Shown here piece after piece: positions 49,501 to 61,330 of a DNA stretch of 64,000 bases. Below the pieces are notes generated by a model. That model saw nothing but the letters and a program-made list of their open reading frames with translations. It was not told the origin of the DNA and did not search any database. The stretch is from the NCBI RefSeq assembly GCF_029227915.1, contig NC_079883.1, positions 4,466,001 through 4,530,000 on the forward strand, in the 5' to 3' direction. The DNA comes from Hydractinia symbiolongicarpus (taxonomy: Eukaryota; Cnidaria; Hydrozoa; Anthoathecata; Hydractiniidae). Position 1 is the stretch's first letter. Each line of letters starts with the position of its first letter. The translations under genes were made by a program, and so were the position numbers.

Positions 49501-52500
49501 TTTTGGACATCTTCATCAGCAACATTACGTTCAAAGTCTTTTCTTTGGCGAAGCTTCTCAACTGAATCCATTAAAGAATCTGGTATATCAACTTCATCGT
49601 CAGGAATGTCAATCTCCTCTTCTTTGGGATCTAAATAAAATTTTATGATATAAATCCTAAAAAGTTAAGCTACCATAAATGCTCTAATAAATGCCCAGTT
49701 CCAATCAACTTCTCTTCTTCAGTCAAAGAGTGTTTATCACTTGTGAACTTTTTAGGGTCTTCTGTCATATTTCAGAAGATCAGAATTAAAAAAATGGCGA
49801 TATAATGATGATATTTCGGCCAAGATTTTGATGCACCACAGACAAAAATTTGGGATGAATTTATATGAAATATGGATGTCAAAAATTCTTTCCTAGTTTT
49901 TAAATAAATGTGTCTCTATTGAACGGCCGTTAAACTTCCTCATGTGTTTTACTAGAGCATTTACAGTGTACAGTTGCAAAACATACATTTAGCAATTTAA
50001 TCGTTTAGAATTCTATGCAAAAAAATACCTTCTTTTCCTTTCTTCGCTGGCTCTTCCTTTCTTCCTTAAATATAAAAAATGCAACAAATGCAAAAAATGT
50101 GGAAAAATATTAACAAATGTCACAAAATAGTACTCAATAATACCTTGCTTAGAAAAGGAATCTCGTTTTTGATTTTGAGGTCTTTTTCGTTTGTTAAATC
50201 CAGAGGGATGGCCAGTATCGTATTTTCTTTTATCTCCAGGTCTTCCACCAAATCTACCACCAAATTTATAACCACCCTAATTATAGCAAAAAGTTTCGTT
50301 TTTGTTCTTCGGTCACATCCATACAAAACAAAAGTGTAACAATAACTGCAGAATACATACTTGTTGCTGATATGAGCTGTTTGCATTCGGTGATGGCAAA
50401 AGACCACTTGATTGTGTAGACATAAAAGCTGACAGCAAACTTTGTTGCTGCTGAAGCGCAGCTAACATTTGACCATTAACATTACTTCCTGCACCTGAAA
50501 AATAGTGGGTTTTTTATAGATAATCTATGATCACATATCAAGTCAGGGTTTAAAATCCACCATGAGTTTGAATTGAACCCAGACTATACAGCGTTTTTTT
50601 CTTTCACATCTGACTAAAGTGTTTCTTCTATTAAGTCATAAAAATTGTTATATGCTTGTGAAGCCTGAATTGCCATGATTTCTCATATATTGTATTCTTC
50701 TGCAGATAAGTCCTTCAACTGACAATTTACAGAAAATATGAGCTTATACGCAGATGGGGAAAAGATGCAGGAAGACATAGATTTTGTTATGGAAATGTGC
50801 AGAATTTATTGAAGATCTATTATGAACTGCCTTCAGAAGAATCAAAATAATAATAATAATAATTATGTGTCTTTTTGTGAAAGCTCATCTCGCTCTGGTT
50901 CAGGCATTTCATAACCTTCAAACTAAAGTGGTCTTAGCTTATATCCTGCATTTTAAAGAGGAGCAAATTATAGTACCATTTATTGCATTCTGACTTTTAT
51001 CCATGAGCTGCCACCCCCCCCCCAAAAAAAAAATATATATATATATATAGAAAATGAAAATATCATTAAAAAAACTTTGTTTTTAAAAAAGCTACAAAAA
51101 TGGGTGGAATTAAACACGAGTGTGCCTAAATATGGGTTTCAAATATTGGTAACGAAAAAAAAAACAGTGAGTGGACTTATCTGTGGAAGAATGGTATACT
51201 ACATATCCAAGCATAAAAATATTGTAGCTCACCATCAAATCTATACCTGCAGATTAACAAAGCCCGAACGAGTAACAAGAACTGGTGATGTCATTAGTTT
51301 AGTTAGATTCATGCTTGCTGGTTTGATTTTACACCAGATTTACCCCAATGGTTAGAATGTATAATATCAACAAGTAATATGAATTTTTAGCAAATAAAAT
51401 ATGCCAAAATTAGACAGAGAATTCTACAAGAGTGGGTGATTCAAACCTTGTGGGACTTTGTTGTAACTTGTTATCACAAGACTGCTGAAAACTTTGTTCT
51501 GACAAATATTTTTCCTCTAAAACTACATTCCAATAGACAATACTTTGTCTAGTAAGGTTAAATGGACAACACGAATTCAAGAGAGGACAAATAAAACTGC
51601 TATATGTAAAGCTCAAAAACTCTCTTTAAAGTTTTTCATTCTATTAGCAATTCAAAAGAGAGAAGTTCTGATCAGTAAATAACATAACAGGCCTGTATCC
51701 ATGAAAATTTACAGGAGTTATGAAAAAGGAAAATAGATTTCTTAATATGTAAAATATTACTAACAGAAATTGAAGTACATGCATTTTCTTTAAAAATATC
51801 GACCCGGGAACTAGATCGATTTATGGAGATCAGTGTTCAGGAAGTCAGATCTTTATTGATCATACAACTTATAGGAAAGACAGAATGAAAGGTGGACAAT
51901 TGTGATTACAGTTATTTGTGTAATAAACAAATGAGTTCTAAAAATATTATTACCACGATTACGAGCAGCACCTCCTTGGCCACCTTGATTGAAGAAACCT
52001 CGATCACGGTTTGATCCTCCCTATGTTATAATGGAGATTTTGTGAAAATACAGATGTCATGCATACATTTGGTAAACAAAAACAGTCCACCAGTTATGTT
52101 ACATATTCACAGAATAAGGACTTCAAAATGTCAGCTCGACATTGGTTACATGCTTTAAAACGCATGAAAAATAAAGATCATATCCTTGGAATTCTATGAA
52201 TTATTGAATGCACAAAAGAAAATTATTCACAAAATGTAAATAATTTGATTACTTATAATGTAATCTAGAAATTATTTGTTGGATAGTAAGACATCATCAT
52301 ACTTCAGTCTTATTGTATAACTTTTAAAATAAAAGCTTTTGATTTCTTTGAACAGTTCTAAATTCTACTCAAAATCGATGGGATGTGCGAACATCTACCT
52401 TTGTGTATAGTTATGTAAAATATTTAAATGAACTTTAGTGTGCACTGCATATTTTGAAATACTATAAGCAAACACATTTAATGGATTGTTATTTACTTCA

Positions 52501-54225
52501 CATTATCTTAGGATCAAACTCAAGGTAACAGAAGATAGCAGATGGTATACCATATGGAACAATCAATGCACAACTAAAGGTTTGACCTAATTTGTCAGCA
52601 TCTAACTTACTAAATCCAAAATTCCAAATTCCTTAGAAAAGAAAGATGCAAACACAAGTATTCAGTGACATTTTTCTATTTTAGTTTTGACAAAAATTGT
52701 GAAAGCTTATTTCCACTAAGGCAAAGCTTTGATGTTCTAGTTTAACATATATGTATATACTTGTTTGTTGTCACTTTTCAACTAGTATTGTTATACAAAG
52801 AAAGTTCATGCACTTTTTTTGTCCACAAATGTGAAGAACAATTAACAAGGTAAGAAATTTCCAAAGAATGCTGTCCCTTTTTTTAGCCCTTTAAAATGAA
52901 GCTTTCCCATCACAATCTGCCATGAAGTGCAAGTTCGGTTCAAAAAATGAAATGATCTTTTGGAAGACAGTGTGTTATTGTGATATGTGAACTTGTGTTG
53001 ATCACCCTCAAACTACTTACCCATGTCAAACATGTCATATTTTGACTTAACCTTAACTGAATGCTTATTTTCAATCATAAGCAAAATAGGGGCTTCAGTC
53101 AGGAGGATTCATGCCAAAGCTTAGAGTCTTCTTCACTTTTCTTCACAAAGTGCTACTTTTCACAGAACTAAAGCTAACACAATATTGGCCAACTAGCTAG
53201 TATTTTAAGATTTTGGCTGAGCCAAGTCTGTGTAAAAATAGGGCTATGGTTTTAATGACAAATTGTACCATTTCTAAAGTATAACATATGTCAATGTGAC
53301 TTGTGCAAGTAGTTGCTAGAATCATTGAAATTCTCACAGGGAGAAATGCAAGCAACAGCAAAAATAACATCTTAAAACTGTCTTCCTAGTGATTGATGTT
53401 CTTATTGCCATGTTTGAATAAACCACTTTTTGCTTATTGAGGATTTTCAAATCCTCACTTGAACAGGCAATTTTTTGTTTCATTTCAACCCTAACGCTTT
53501 TATATATATAAAAACTTCATAGCAATTGTGCTGCCAGAAACTTTAAGGAGTTTGTTTCTGAACATCTTTTGCTATGAAGTTACAAGGGGGATTATCAAAT
53601 ATCAGGAGAAACTACCACAAGTTCAACCTTTTTGAAAAAACTTAAGCCTAAATTTATTTTGAATCTCAAAAATCTATCTTGAGATATTGTGGGAACTTTA
53701 TTAAGTAAGGAAAAACCGGGTTGGGATCCGGTTTAGGGTCAACATGTTGTTTCATAAGCAGGATTTTTTTATTATAGCGATTTTAAGAAAGGTAGCTGTT
53801 TGTAAAGAGGAAAGCGAAAGTTGATAAAATTGCAGATTATTTTTAAAATTTAAAAATGGTTGTTTGAATGTACAAACTAAACAGATATTTAGTAAAATGG
53901 TTGGAATGGAAAACGAGCAATTAATTAGATGATTAAATGTACTTTATAGATGCCCCTGCTGGATTCCTTGTTTGCAGGGAGTTGAGGGCAAAATTTAAAC
54001 AAAATATGAAGTATATTAATTTAAATATTCTATTTTAGGTTTTTCATTTACCAGTCTTACCCAATCGCCAGCGTTGTTATTTCCGCGATTCCTGTTCACA
54101 TTATTTCTACCTCCTCCACCCCCACGTCTGTTATTATCGCTGTAAAAATCATCGTATCTTCGATCTGACAAATTACGATTTCCACTAAATCCTCCACGAA
54201 AAGAGCCTCCAAATCCTCTATCCAT
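46548..54225 (-). CDS. RGG-rich nuclear protein with two matrin-type zinc fingers (11 exons)
   Basis: Exons: 54061-54225, 51954-52020, 50361-50494, 50144-50276, 50029-50064, 49428-49630, 48507-48864, 48304-48422, 47955-48113, 47508-47861, 46548-46739. All have GT-AG borders and agreeing phases; they total 639 residues. The N-terminus is Gly/Arg/Asn-rich (RGGGGGRNN), followed by a Gln-rich patch and basic NLS-like segments (DKRKY, NKRKRP). Two U1/matrin-type fingers have identical spacing, C-x2-C-x12-H-x5-H: C235/C238/H251/H257 and C378/C381/H394/H400. A long Glu/Asp-rich region (about 466-576) and a basic GGAKRGGRGKGRG segment precede an acidic end. Matrin fingers bind RNA or DNA in the nucleus. 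The architecture recalls ZNF326/AKAP8 or CIZ1, but orthology is unresolved. The ATG at 54225 is the first in the N-terminal exon. Confidence 0.82.
46740..47507. other. Intron 10 of the matrin-type gene
   Basis: Holds plus-strand open frames (46851-47078, 47214-47414), Lys-rich and unrecognised, possibly from a decayed repeat. No independent gene is supported. Confidence 0.5.
48981..49386. repeat. Intronic direct duplication, about 120 bp, 282-bp spacing
   Basis: The segment at about 48981-49106 (CTGGATATATGATCTACAT ... AGAAAGAGGTCCAGG ... GTAACACAACAAAACATT ... TCATGCTTTACTTTGTTG) recurs at about 49265-49386 with scattered differences. Both copies are in the intron 48865-49427. Confidence 0.9.
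51012..51048. repeat. C-run, A-run and TA microsatellite
   Basis: Runs of C and A, then TA units, within the large intron 50495-51953, which otherwise shows no gene. The next intron, 52021-54060, is also without recognised features. Confidence 0.9.
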
Positions 54226-55441
54226 TGGTAAAAGATTTAAAAAAATATATCCTCTTAGTGCTGGATCTTCGGTGGTAGCTAAGTGTTCAACGCTGGATAA
54301 AGAAAGAAAGGTATGTTTGGCTGCCCGGTGAAAAGCATGGGCACCATAAAAATAGCGGTCGTTGCTTTCGTATGTTAATGTTAAGAAAGAACAAAAACAA
54401 GTGAAATTTCATACAACTTATGTAGATGGTTGTTAAAGTCTGAAATGTTGTCATAAATCTTTAAGTAATTAAATTTGAAAGAGTATTTATTGTCTTAAAT
54501 TAGTAAGAGGGGACTAAGATGTGAGACTATGGGACTAGACGGCCCGTAATGCCGAGTAGCGTTCACACTTAATTAGCAAAAATATAAATAAATAAATACA
54601 ATCTTAAAATTGTTTGTGTGTCCACGACTGTTGTTTTTATTGCGGAACCACTGGGAAGGAGATGACGGGGATTCCTAGGAAAACACACGTATAGCCATAT
54701 TAAATCTTTGGTAACACGCTCAGATTGGTAAATAAAGTGTAGCTGCAGTTATGGTCGTGTGTCTTAATTTAATTTATTAAAAAGATTTTAAAATAAATAT
54801 AACTTACCAAGGTATACCTTTAGGTGCTTCTGCCTTGACTGAAAAAACCGTCAAAGCTTAATCATAAGTGCGGTTTTGGGAGCATGTAGTTTTCTGTAAA
54901 AATGGACCTACTTTGGAGAACTTTTCTATACTCTCCACCACTACTAATAATTTGATTTGGAGTTAAAGAATAGTCTGTCAATCCGTAGGGATAAGCCAAG
55001 TCTCGATAGAAATGTTGTGTCTATGCCATTATTTCTATTTTCAGATAATTGACTTCCTCCTTTATGATCGTATAATACGATCGTATAATAATACTGTCTA
55101 TACTAGTCGATAAGGTCCATGGAGAAATCCACTAAAGCAGAAGGACAATGGAAAAATAGGTTGTTTTAGATGTTTTCCTGCCATGAGCAGTTAATGAGAT
55201 ATAATGGTTTAGAAATTCTGCTGACGTCAGTTACGTCAGTTACCTTCATTGTAGGAAAACTCTAATAACAAGTGCCAGGTTGGAGGGCCTATTTTGCTCG
55301 GCGACTAACTTAAGAAATTCGAGTAGCTGACATATGGAGGTCATTCTTGTCTCGATGATTCATGAGACGCGCGAAAACTGCGCACACGAGATTCGGTTTC
55401 TCTTGGTTTGCGTTATAATTTTTAATCTATGATCTATTATC
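54226..55441. other. Region between matrin-type gene and CaRF-PHD pseudogene
   Basis: The two transcription units diverge from here, so promoters are expected; no clear TATA box. A segment at about 55099-55260 (CTAGTCGATAAGGTCCATGG ... GCTGACGTCAG) is a copy of the dispersed repeat seen at 59096-59350. No small nuclear RNA or tRNA was identified. Confidence 0.5.
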
Positions 55442-58420
55442 ATGGAAAAAGACCAAGCAAAGATTGATTCAACCGATTTTAAAAATAGGTGAATTCACTG
55501 TTTTTTTTATTTTATTTTTATCTCTGTTTATCGTGAAAAATAGTCATTTTTGATATACTCGTGTTGTAGAATATGATGGAGAATGACTATTTTCAAGTGA
55601 CGAAGAAGATGATTCGTTCTTTAAATCTGATGCGATGTAAAGAAATATATTTTTTATTTTTGTGTTTATACATTATTAAAATTCTTCTACAGTAGCTATA
55701 ATAGCGCGCATTTTATTTATTTATTATAGAGATGAAATTTTAAAAATACAAAAAAATCATGCGCAATCTCGTAAAAGAAAACTTGGTAAATCTATACAAT
55801 AAATTAATTATTCATGATGTTTTAATTGCAATAATCCTTTTGTTAAAATAATAGTGGAGCAAAAACATAAAAGTAAATCTGACATGGAAGTGGAAAAAAC
55901 CCAGAGATTGTAGAAAAAGCGCGAAGAAAAAATATTATTTTGCTAACAACTTTTACTTGTTTGCATTAGCTACGATTTGGTCACAAACTTAGAACAAGGT
56001 TTTCTTAATGACGTTTTAACATCATTTCATTGTCTTTACAAAAACGTGTATGTTATACCGTCGTAGACATTTCTTCTAATCAATGAAACTATACTGCTTT
56101 AGAAAGTTAGACAGAATGTGTCGACTCCTTACGAGAAGCTCAAGAAATAATTCAGCAACATGAAATAGAAACCGGAACATCGTATTCTAACTACTTTAAG
56201 GATGAACAAGAAGCCCTGGGGGCTCTAAGAATTTCCGCTCGCTACCAAAATATTTGATGAAAACCAGCTAATTCGTTGTGTTATTGTGCTAAACATTTGA
56301 GGAGGTTTGGTGCATGAACCTCTGAAGATAAAGCACACAAGTGACATTATATCTTACAACAAACGCAAACAAAACGAAACGTGTCATAATAAACTCACAT
56401 TTTAAAATAAATTGCTAACAAAAAATACAGCCTAACATTCATGGTAAGTCTTGCGATTGAAACGTTTATGGTCTTAAACGGCATTTAGTTGACAAAAAAT
56501 CAAAATTTTGCTGTGACCATCATTTTCAGCATACTTTTTTTATTAACTGTGCAAATTTTTGTCGAAAATAAAGCAGTTTTAATTTTTGGTTAAATTTTGG
56601 CCTAAAATGACATTTAGGTGACAAAAATCAAACTTTTGCACCATCATCATTTTCAGCATACTTTATTTGTTAACTGTGCCAGATTTAGCCGAAAATAAAA
56701 CGGTTTTAATTTTTGGATCAATTTTGGCCTAAAATGGCATTTAGGTGACAAAAATCAAAATTTCGATGTCACCATTATGTTCACCATACTTTTTTTGTTA
56801 ACTTTGCCAATTTTTGTTGAAAATGAAGTAGTTTTAATTTTTGGACCAATTTTGTCCTAAAATGACATTTAAGGTGGCAAAAAATCAAAATTATTATGTC
56901 ACCATTATGTTCAGCATACTTTTTTGTTAACTGTGCCAAATTTTGTTGAAAACAAATACTAATTTTGTCCTTAAACATCATTTAGATGAGTTCCCAGTAG
57001 TTGGGGAGCTTGGGTGCGAAGTTTACATCTGTGACGGAGAACATGTAATCCCAGGGTCGATTTTTTCTCAAAAAATGCTCCAAAAGAAAAAAACGACGGT
57101 TTTAAAGAATTTCCTACGCCTTCGGGCGCGGAAATTCAATAACATAACATGAATACTGAACAGACAAACCGAAATAATATCTTCAATAATACTTTAAGGA
57201 TGTAGCTTTCGGTGCAGACAGTAAGTTTTGACTAAATATTTAATAGAATATAGCTACATAAAATGTGATTTAAATTAAATTTTAATTTAAGCGTGGAAAT
57301 AAGTTATCCAAATAAATTTTTGAATTAAAAGGAAAATGCATTTTGTTTGAAGACAAAAAATCTTCCATTTCTCAAATAATGTTCGACGGGATACCGTTTA
57401 TAGTTGTTGGAACAAAAAGCCTATGGTACTGATAGGAACGCTTCTCACAAGAAAGAAAGAAAAGAAAATAAGCTAGAGCGAAAATTATCCTTCGAGATAT
57501 TGTTTCCTTTCCAGATTACAAGGTGAAATAATATTTTTCCATTCAAGATTACCCGTAAATGCTATAGGATAACACCGTCCTAATATTATTTTATTGTTTA
57601 TTTAGATAGACAAGTTAACTGAATGGAAGAAAAACTGCGCCAAAAAGTTGAAAAATGAATGGGCAGCTAATAAATCCCAAGTGAAGACCAACAGAGAAAT
57701 TTGGATAAAAATATTAGATTGCCACGCAGACCATTTGTAAGGGGAGGTATTGTCAATATAATATAATGTAACGTATAAATACACTAAGGACGCTGTTGCA
57801 ATTATATTAAACTTGAAATCGTTTCAGCGCGGTGGTATCAGTCAACAAATCGATTCAAGAATAATAACGAAAATTCACGAACTCGATGGTCAAGGAATAA
57901 GGCAAGTAAAAGAGATGGAAAGACACATAAAGATATATGTTCAAAACAAGTTGTTTTGTGATAAAATGGTTCCTTCACCAACAAACAGAACATTTTTTCC
58001 TACACGACGTGACATCACAAACCACATGTACATAAGCACAACAAAGTTACGTTTATCATAGATCGATCAAAATTTCTTATTGTAGAGGAGTTCATCGACA
58101 ATGTGATAGATTGTAATACTGTAACTCCGCCTCAATCTCCACCTGTCATTAATTTGACCTCACCCCAGAAAACAGGAAAAACTGACGTTGTCCCGGGCCA
58201 GTTACTGAGTGAAAAAGAATTGTTGACGTTGCGTGAAATGGACAAAATTATCAACAACCATATGCTAACCGTGTGTTGTGGTATTTTTGGAAATGAAAGG
58301 ATGGCGCAGTGTGACAAGTGCAAAAAATGGTTTCACGGAATGTGTGAAAACATACCAAACAGCGTTTTTAAGAAGTCCAACCAACAAGAATTGGTATTGC
58401 AAAATGTGTAAAAGTGTTTG
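55442..58420 (+). pseudogene. Decayed CaRF-domain plus PHD-finger gene
   Basis: Exon-like pieces in order: 55442-55488 (starts MEKDQAKIDS), about 55570-55635 (acidic SSDEEDDSFF), 55730-55785 (ILKIQKNHAQSRKRK), 55855-about 55960, about 55970-56046, about 56102-56258 (ECVDSLREAQEII), about 57603-57737, then 57829-58061 with the calcium-responsive transcription factor (CaRF) block (IITKIHELDGQGIRQVKEM; PTNRTFFPTRRDITNHMY), and about 58088-58420 with a PHD finger (CDKCKKWFHGMC, then NWYCKMC). Damage includes TGA in the acidic exon, a shift in the 55855 exon, TAG at 58059 where related proteins usually have Lys, and a frameshift at about 58365-58380 inside the PHD finger. CaRF-PHD genes are, to my knowledge, numerous in cnidarians. 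Probably non-functional. Confidence 0.7.
56478..56985. repeat. Tandem repeat, about 128 bp x 4
   Basis: Units begin at CATTTAGGTGACAAAA-type sites near 56480, 56608, 56738 and 56866 and contain CAGCATAC, GTTAACTGTGCC and AAAATGACATTT. The copies are 80-90 percent alike by eye, and the last is partial. It lies inside the CaRF-PHD pseudogene, between exon-like pieces. Confidence 0.9.
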
Positions 58421-58613
58421 TTGTAAATTTATCTTATCTCATAAGAAAAAAAAACAAAAACGAACGAAAGTGTTTTATTCCATTCCGCGTGGGTATTCAA
58501 GCCGTACGGGCATAGTTTGTTTAGATATTCGGAACAACTCGCGAAAACTCGTCCAAAATATTGTTTTTTATGAACCTCCGACCCGGCACTTGTTATTAGA
58601 GTTTTCCTTCATT

Positions 58614-59805
58614 GTATAGATATTGAAACGCTGATCAAGACTATGTATAGGATCATGTACTTTTAACAAATGGTTGCAGAGATATTGGGATTTAAAGGTT
58701 TTTTGATGACGTCATCAACCCGTCCATTCCGAAACGGATTGGTGAACCAGGTTTTGGAAAATTACCCAAATTGGTCCTAGCTGCTCCCTAGTTACCTACG
58801 CAGTGAAAAATCATTGACGTCACCACCTCGTTTCCAAGTTATTTTGCCTTTAAGTTTTAGGTGCACTGCAATGGCTTCATTAATTTGATATAGGATACTG
58901 ACGTTAAAGTAGTGTTATTGACGTCGCGCCATAACGTCAGAAAATTTAACATATTAGACATGCATTTTTCGGCAACATCAAAGGAAAATGACGATATCCA
59001 CTTTGCCTGTTACAAACAGACACAGTTTCTGTATTATTATAAGAGATATATAAATAAACATATTGTAATTTTTATATGACTTATTTACTTAAAAACTAGT
59101 CGATAAAGCCCATGGAAAATCCACTGAGGCAGGATAAAAATGAAAAAAAGTGTCATTTGAATTTTAATGACGTCAGCAACCCATCCACCAAAAATAAATT
59201 TAGAACCTTGTTACCACGCTGACTCTATTGTATAGAGCTTAAACGGCTGCTGATTACGAAAATGTATATGATCATGTGCTTTTTATGAACGATTATTAAG
59301 ATATAGGGTTTGAAAATTTTGTTGACGTCAGCAGAGACCTGTCAAAACACAAATCTTTTTTCAGAAATTTGTACACCTGTTGCCTTTATCGTATAGATCT
59401 TGAAACGCTGACAAGAAAATGTATAGGATCATTTAGTTTTGACAAATTGTTGCGGATATATTGAGGTCTAAAGGTTTTTTGATGATGTCATCAACCCATC
59501 TATTCCCAAACGGATCCAGGTTTGGAAAACTTACCCAAATTGGTCCCAGGTGGTCCTTAGTTACCCACACAGTGAATAAAAGACTGACATCACCAACTCG
59601 TTTCCAAGTTATTTGGCCTCAAAGTTTTAAGTGAACTGTACTGGCTTCATTAATTTGGATATTGACACTGAAGTAGTGATATAGCGTTGAATAACGTCAA
59701 AAAATTAAACATTTAAGACATCACTTTTTTATTAAAGGAAAATGAACCTCCACTGTGCTTGTTACAGACAGACACAGTTTCTGTATTATTATAAGAGATA
59801 TCATC
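58614..59805. repeat. Duplicated dispersed repeat, period about 776 bp
   Basis: The stretch 58614-59050 (TATAGATATTGAAACGCTGA ... GATGACGTCATCAACCC ... CCAAGTTATTT ... TTATTATAAGAGATAT) is repeated at about 59390-59805 with many small differences. A third partial copy of the start lies at about 59220-59330. Between them 59096-59210 matches 55099-55260. There is no open frame. Rich in GACGTCA words, which look like CRE half or full sites, but this is probably just the repeat's own sequence. Confidence 0.85.
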
Positions 59806-59884
59806 CAACGGCTAAAGCATTATAGAGGGGGATGTATTTGCCTTTAATTTTGCATATAAGTACAACTTAATCCATTCAATCTGT

Positions 59885-60240
59885 TGAATGATACCAGCGG
59901 TGGTTGGCCACCACAGGTGAACAATATTCAATTCAAGGTAGGACAATGCTTTTCCATAGATCTAACATTACTTGCTGTGATCTTGTACAAAAGGTGCGTA
60001 GTATCCAGAGAGACAATTTTTTTCTTGTATCAATTACACTTCGATGTGATTCTCAAATGAGGCATCATTTGTCATCAGTACGCCAAGATTTCTGACTTTA
60101 TTTTTTTTCATCATGATGATTATCATCAGCGACATTATCACGGATTCTGTTTTGAAGTTGCTTAAGTTGATCTTCTTTACAGCTTTCTTGGGTTGCATCT
60201 GGTAACTCATCAGTTGGTGGGGATTGGCACAGTAAAGTTT
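59885..60240 (-). pseudogene. LINE reverse-transcriptase fragment
   Basis: On the minus strand a frame reads SPPTDELPDATQES and LKQLQNRIRD; a shifted frame continues KVRNLGVLMTNDASFENHI, then LWILRTFCTRSQQVMLDLWKS and IEYCSPV. This is the palm/thumb region of a non-LTR reverse transcriptase (compare the usual RDLGV.MS, LRTF.TR, L.KSLV blocks). There are two frameshifts and a stop (LP*IEYC). Only about 115 codons are left. Confidence 0.65.
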
Positions 60241-60865
60241 TTTTTTATGTTTTTTATATTTGTCTTTGCGGTTTGTCTTTCCTTTTTTTCTGTTCTCTCT
60301 TCAGTTTTTGTCTCTTTTTACCCTCCTCAAATTCTTTCTTTAATTTTATTTTTCTGCTAGTTTCTCCTAATGCTCATCAGACGTAATCACTCTTCTGTTG
60401 TAACAATTCTTGTATTATTTTCTTTTTTCTCCAGGATTGGTGTTATGAACAAGATGCGGATGATCCATGTTTTTAAGTGCCTTTTGTTGCTGCAAGTTGA
60501 CTGTTGGCTTCGAGAACGTTGTGATTGGCTGTTAGGACAGAAGCCATTGACCCACCATGAAGGCAGTTTTGAGGTTCCTGGAAGGCTAACAGGTGTAGGT
60601 TTGACAATATTGTTGATGATGAATATGATGGCATCAAACATTTCAAATATAGAGCAAGTGAATTAAATGGATTTATTCCACAAGATGGAAGTGAGGAAAG
60701 GATACGAGCATAGCTAAATTTTTCCTCTTATGCCGGTTTGAAGACAGCGGAAAATTTAGTTTTAGAAATGGAGACATTTCTGGTGATTTTTTTTGCCTTA
60801 TCAGAAAGTATATTACTTGAAACACCCTTGCTGCACTGACTGCATTTATCATCTGTTCCTGTGTT
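60241..60865. other. No gene seen
   Basis: T-rich low-complexity sequence at 60238-60360, then frames at 60370-60666 (plus) and 60387-60641 (minus) without a recognisable domain; a plus-strand stretch near 60600-60710 (VDDEYDGIKHFKYRASEL) is open but unassigned. Confidence 0.4.
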
Positions 60866-61330
60866 CATCATCATCATTCATCATTCTCGGCTTAACGTCC
60901 GTTTTCCATGTTAGCATGGGTTGGACGGGGTATATTAATGACCCTCTTCCAATCTGATCTAGACTGTGTTAGATCTAAACTCAACTTCCTCTGTATCAAG
61001 TCTGTTCTTATAACCTACTGCCAAGTCTTTCTCGGTCTGGCTCTGGGCTTTGCCCCAGGAACTATCAAATCTCTACACTTTCTTACCCAATTATCCTCCT
61101 CCATTCTTTCCAAGTGCCCCAGCCAATTCAATCTTCTTATCTGGATAACATCGTTAATTATATGGAGACTTAGCCTGCTTCTTAGCTCATCTGAACTCTT
61201 TCTGTCTCTCAGACTGGCGTTACACATCCACTTTACCATTCTCATATCACTCCTTTCTAAACGGTCAAGATCTTCCTGCTTTACTGCCCATGTCTCACTA
61301 CCGTACAACATAACACTTCTTACATAGACA
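60866..61330 (-). pseudogene. RTE-like LINE 3' fragment with ATG-repeat tail
   Basis: The minus frame 61311-61015 reads MLYGSETWAVKQEDLDRLER, MVKWMC, LNWLGHLERM and PRARPRKTW, the conserved C-terminal blocks of RTE-type reverse transcriptases. After an in-frame stop it continues PTHANMENGR with a final stop, and ends in ATGATG units (60866-60890), the kind of 3' tail seen on such elements. It is 5'-truncated at about 61330, leaving about 0.46 kb. Confidence 0.85.

Noticed and set aside
54840-54990. Possible small nuclear RNA
   Set aside because: No match to the conserved 5' or Sm-site pattern of U1, U2, U4, U5 or U6 that I can see.
56781-57152. Small ORFs within and after the 128-bp tandem repeat
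   Set aside because: The first is a product of repeat periodicity; the second (56943-57152) starts inside the repeat and has no recognisable domain.
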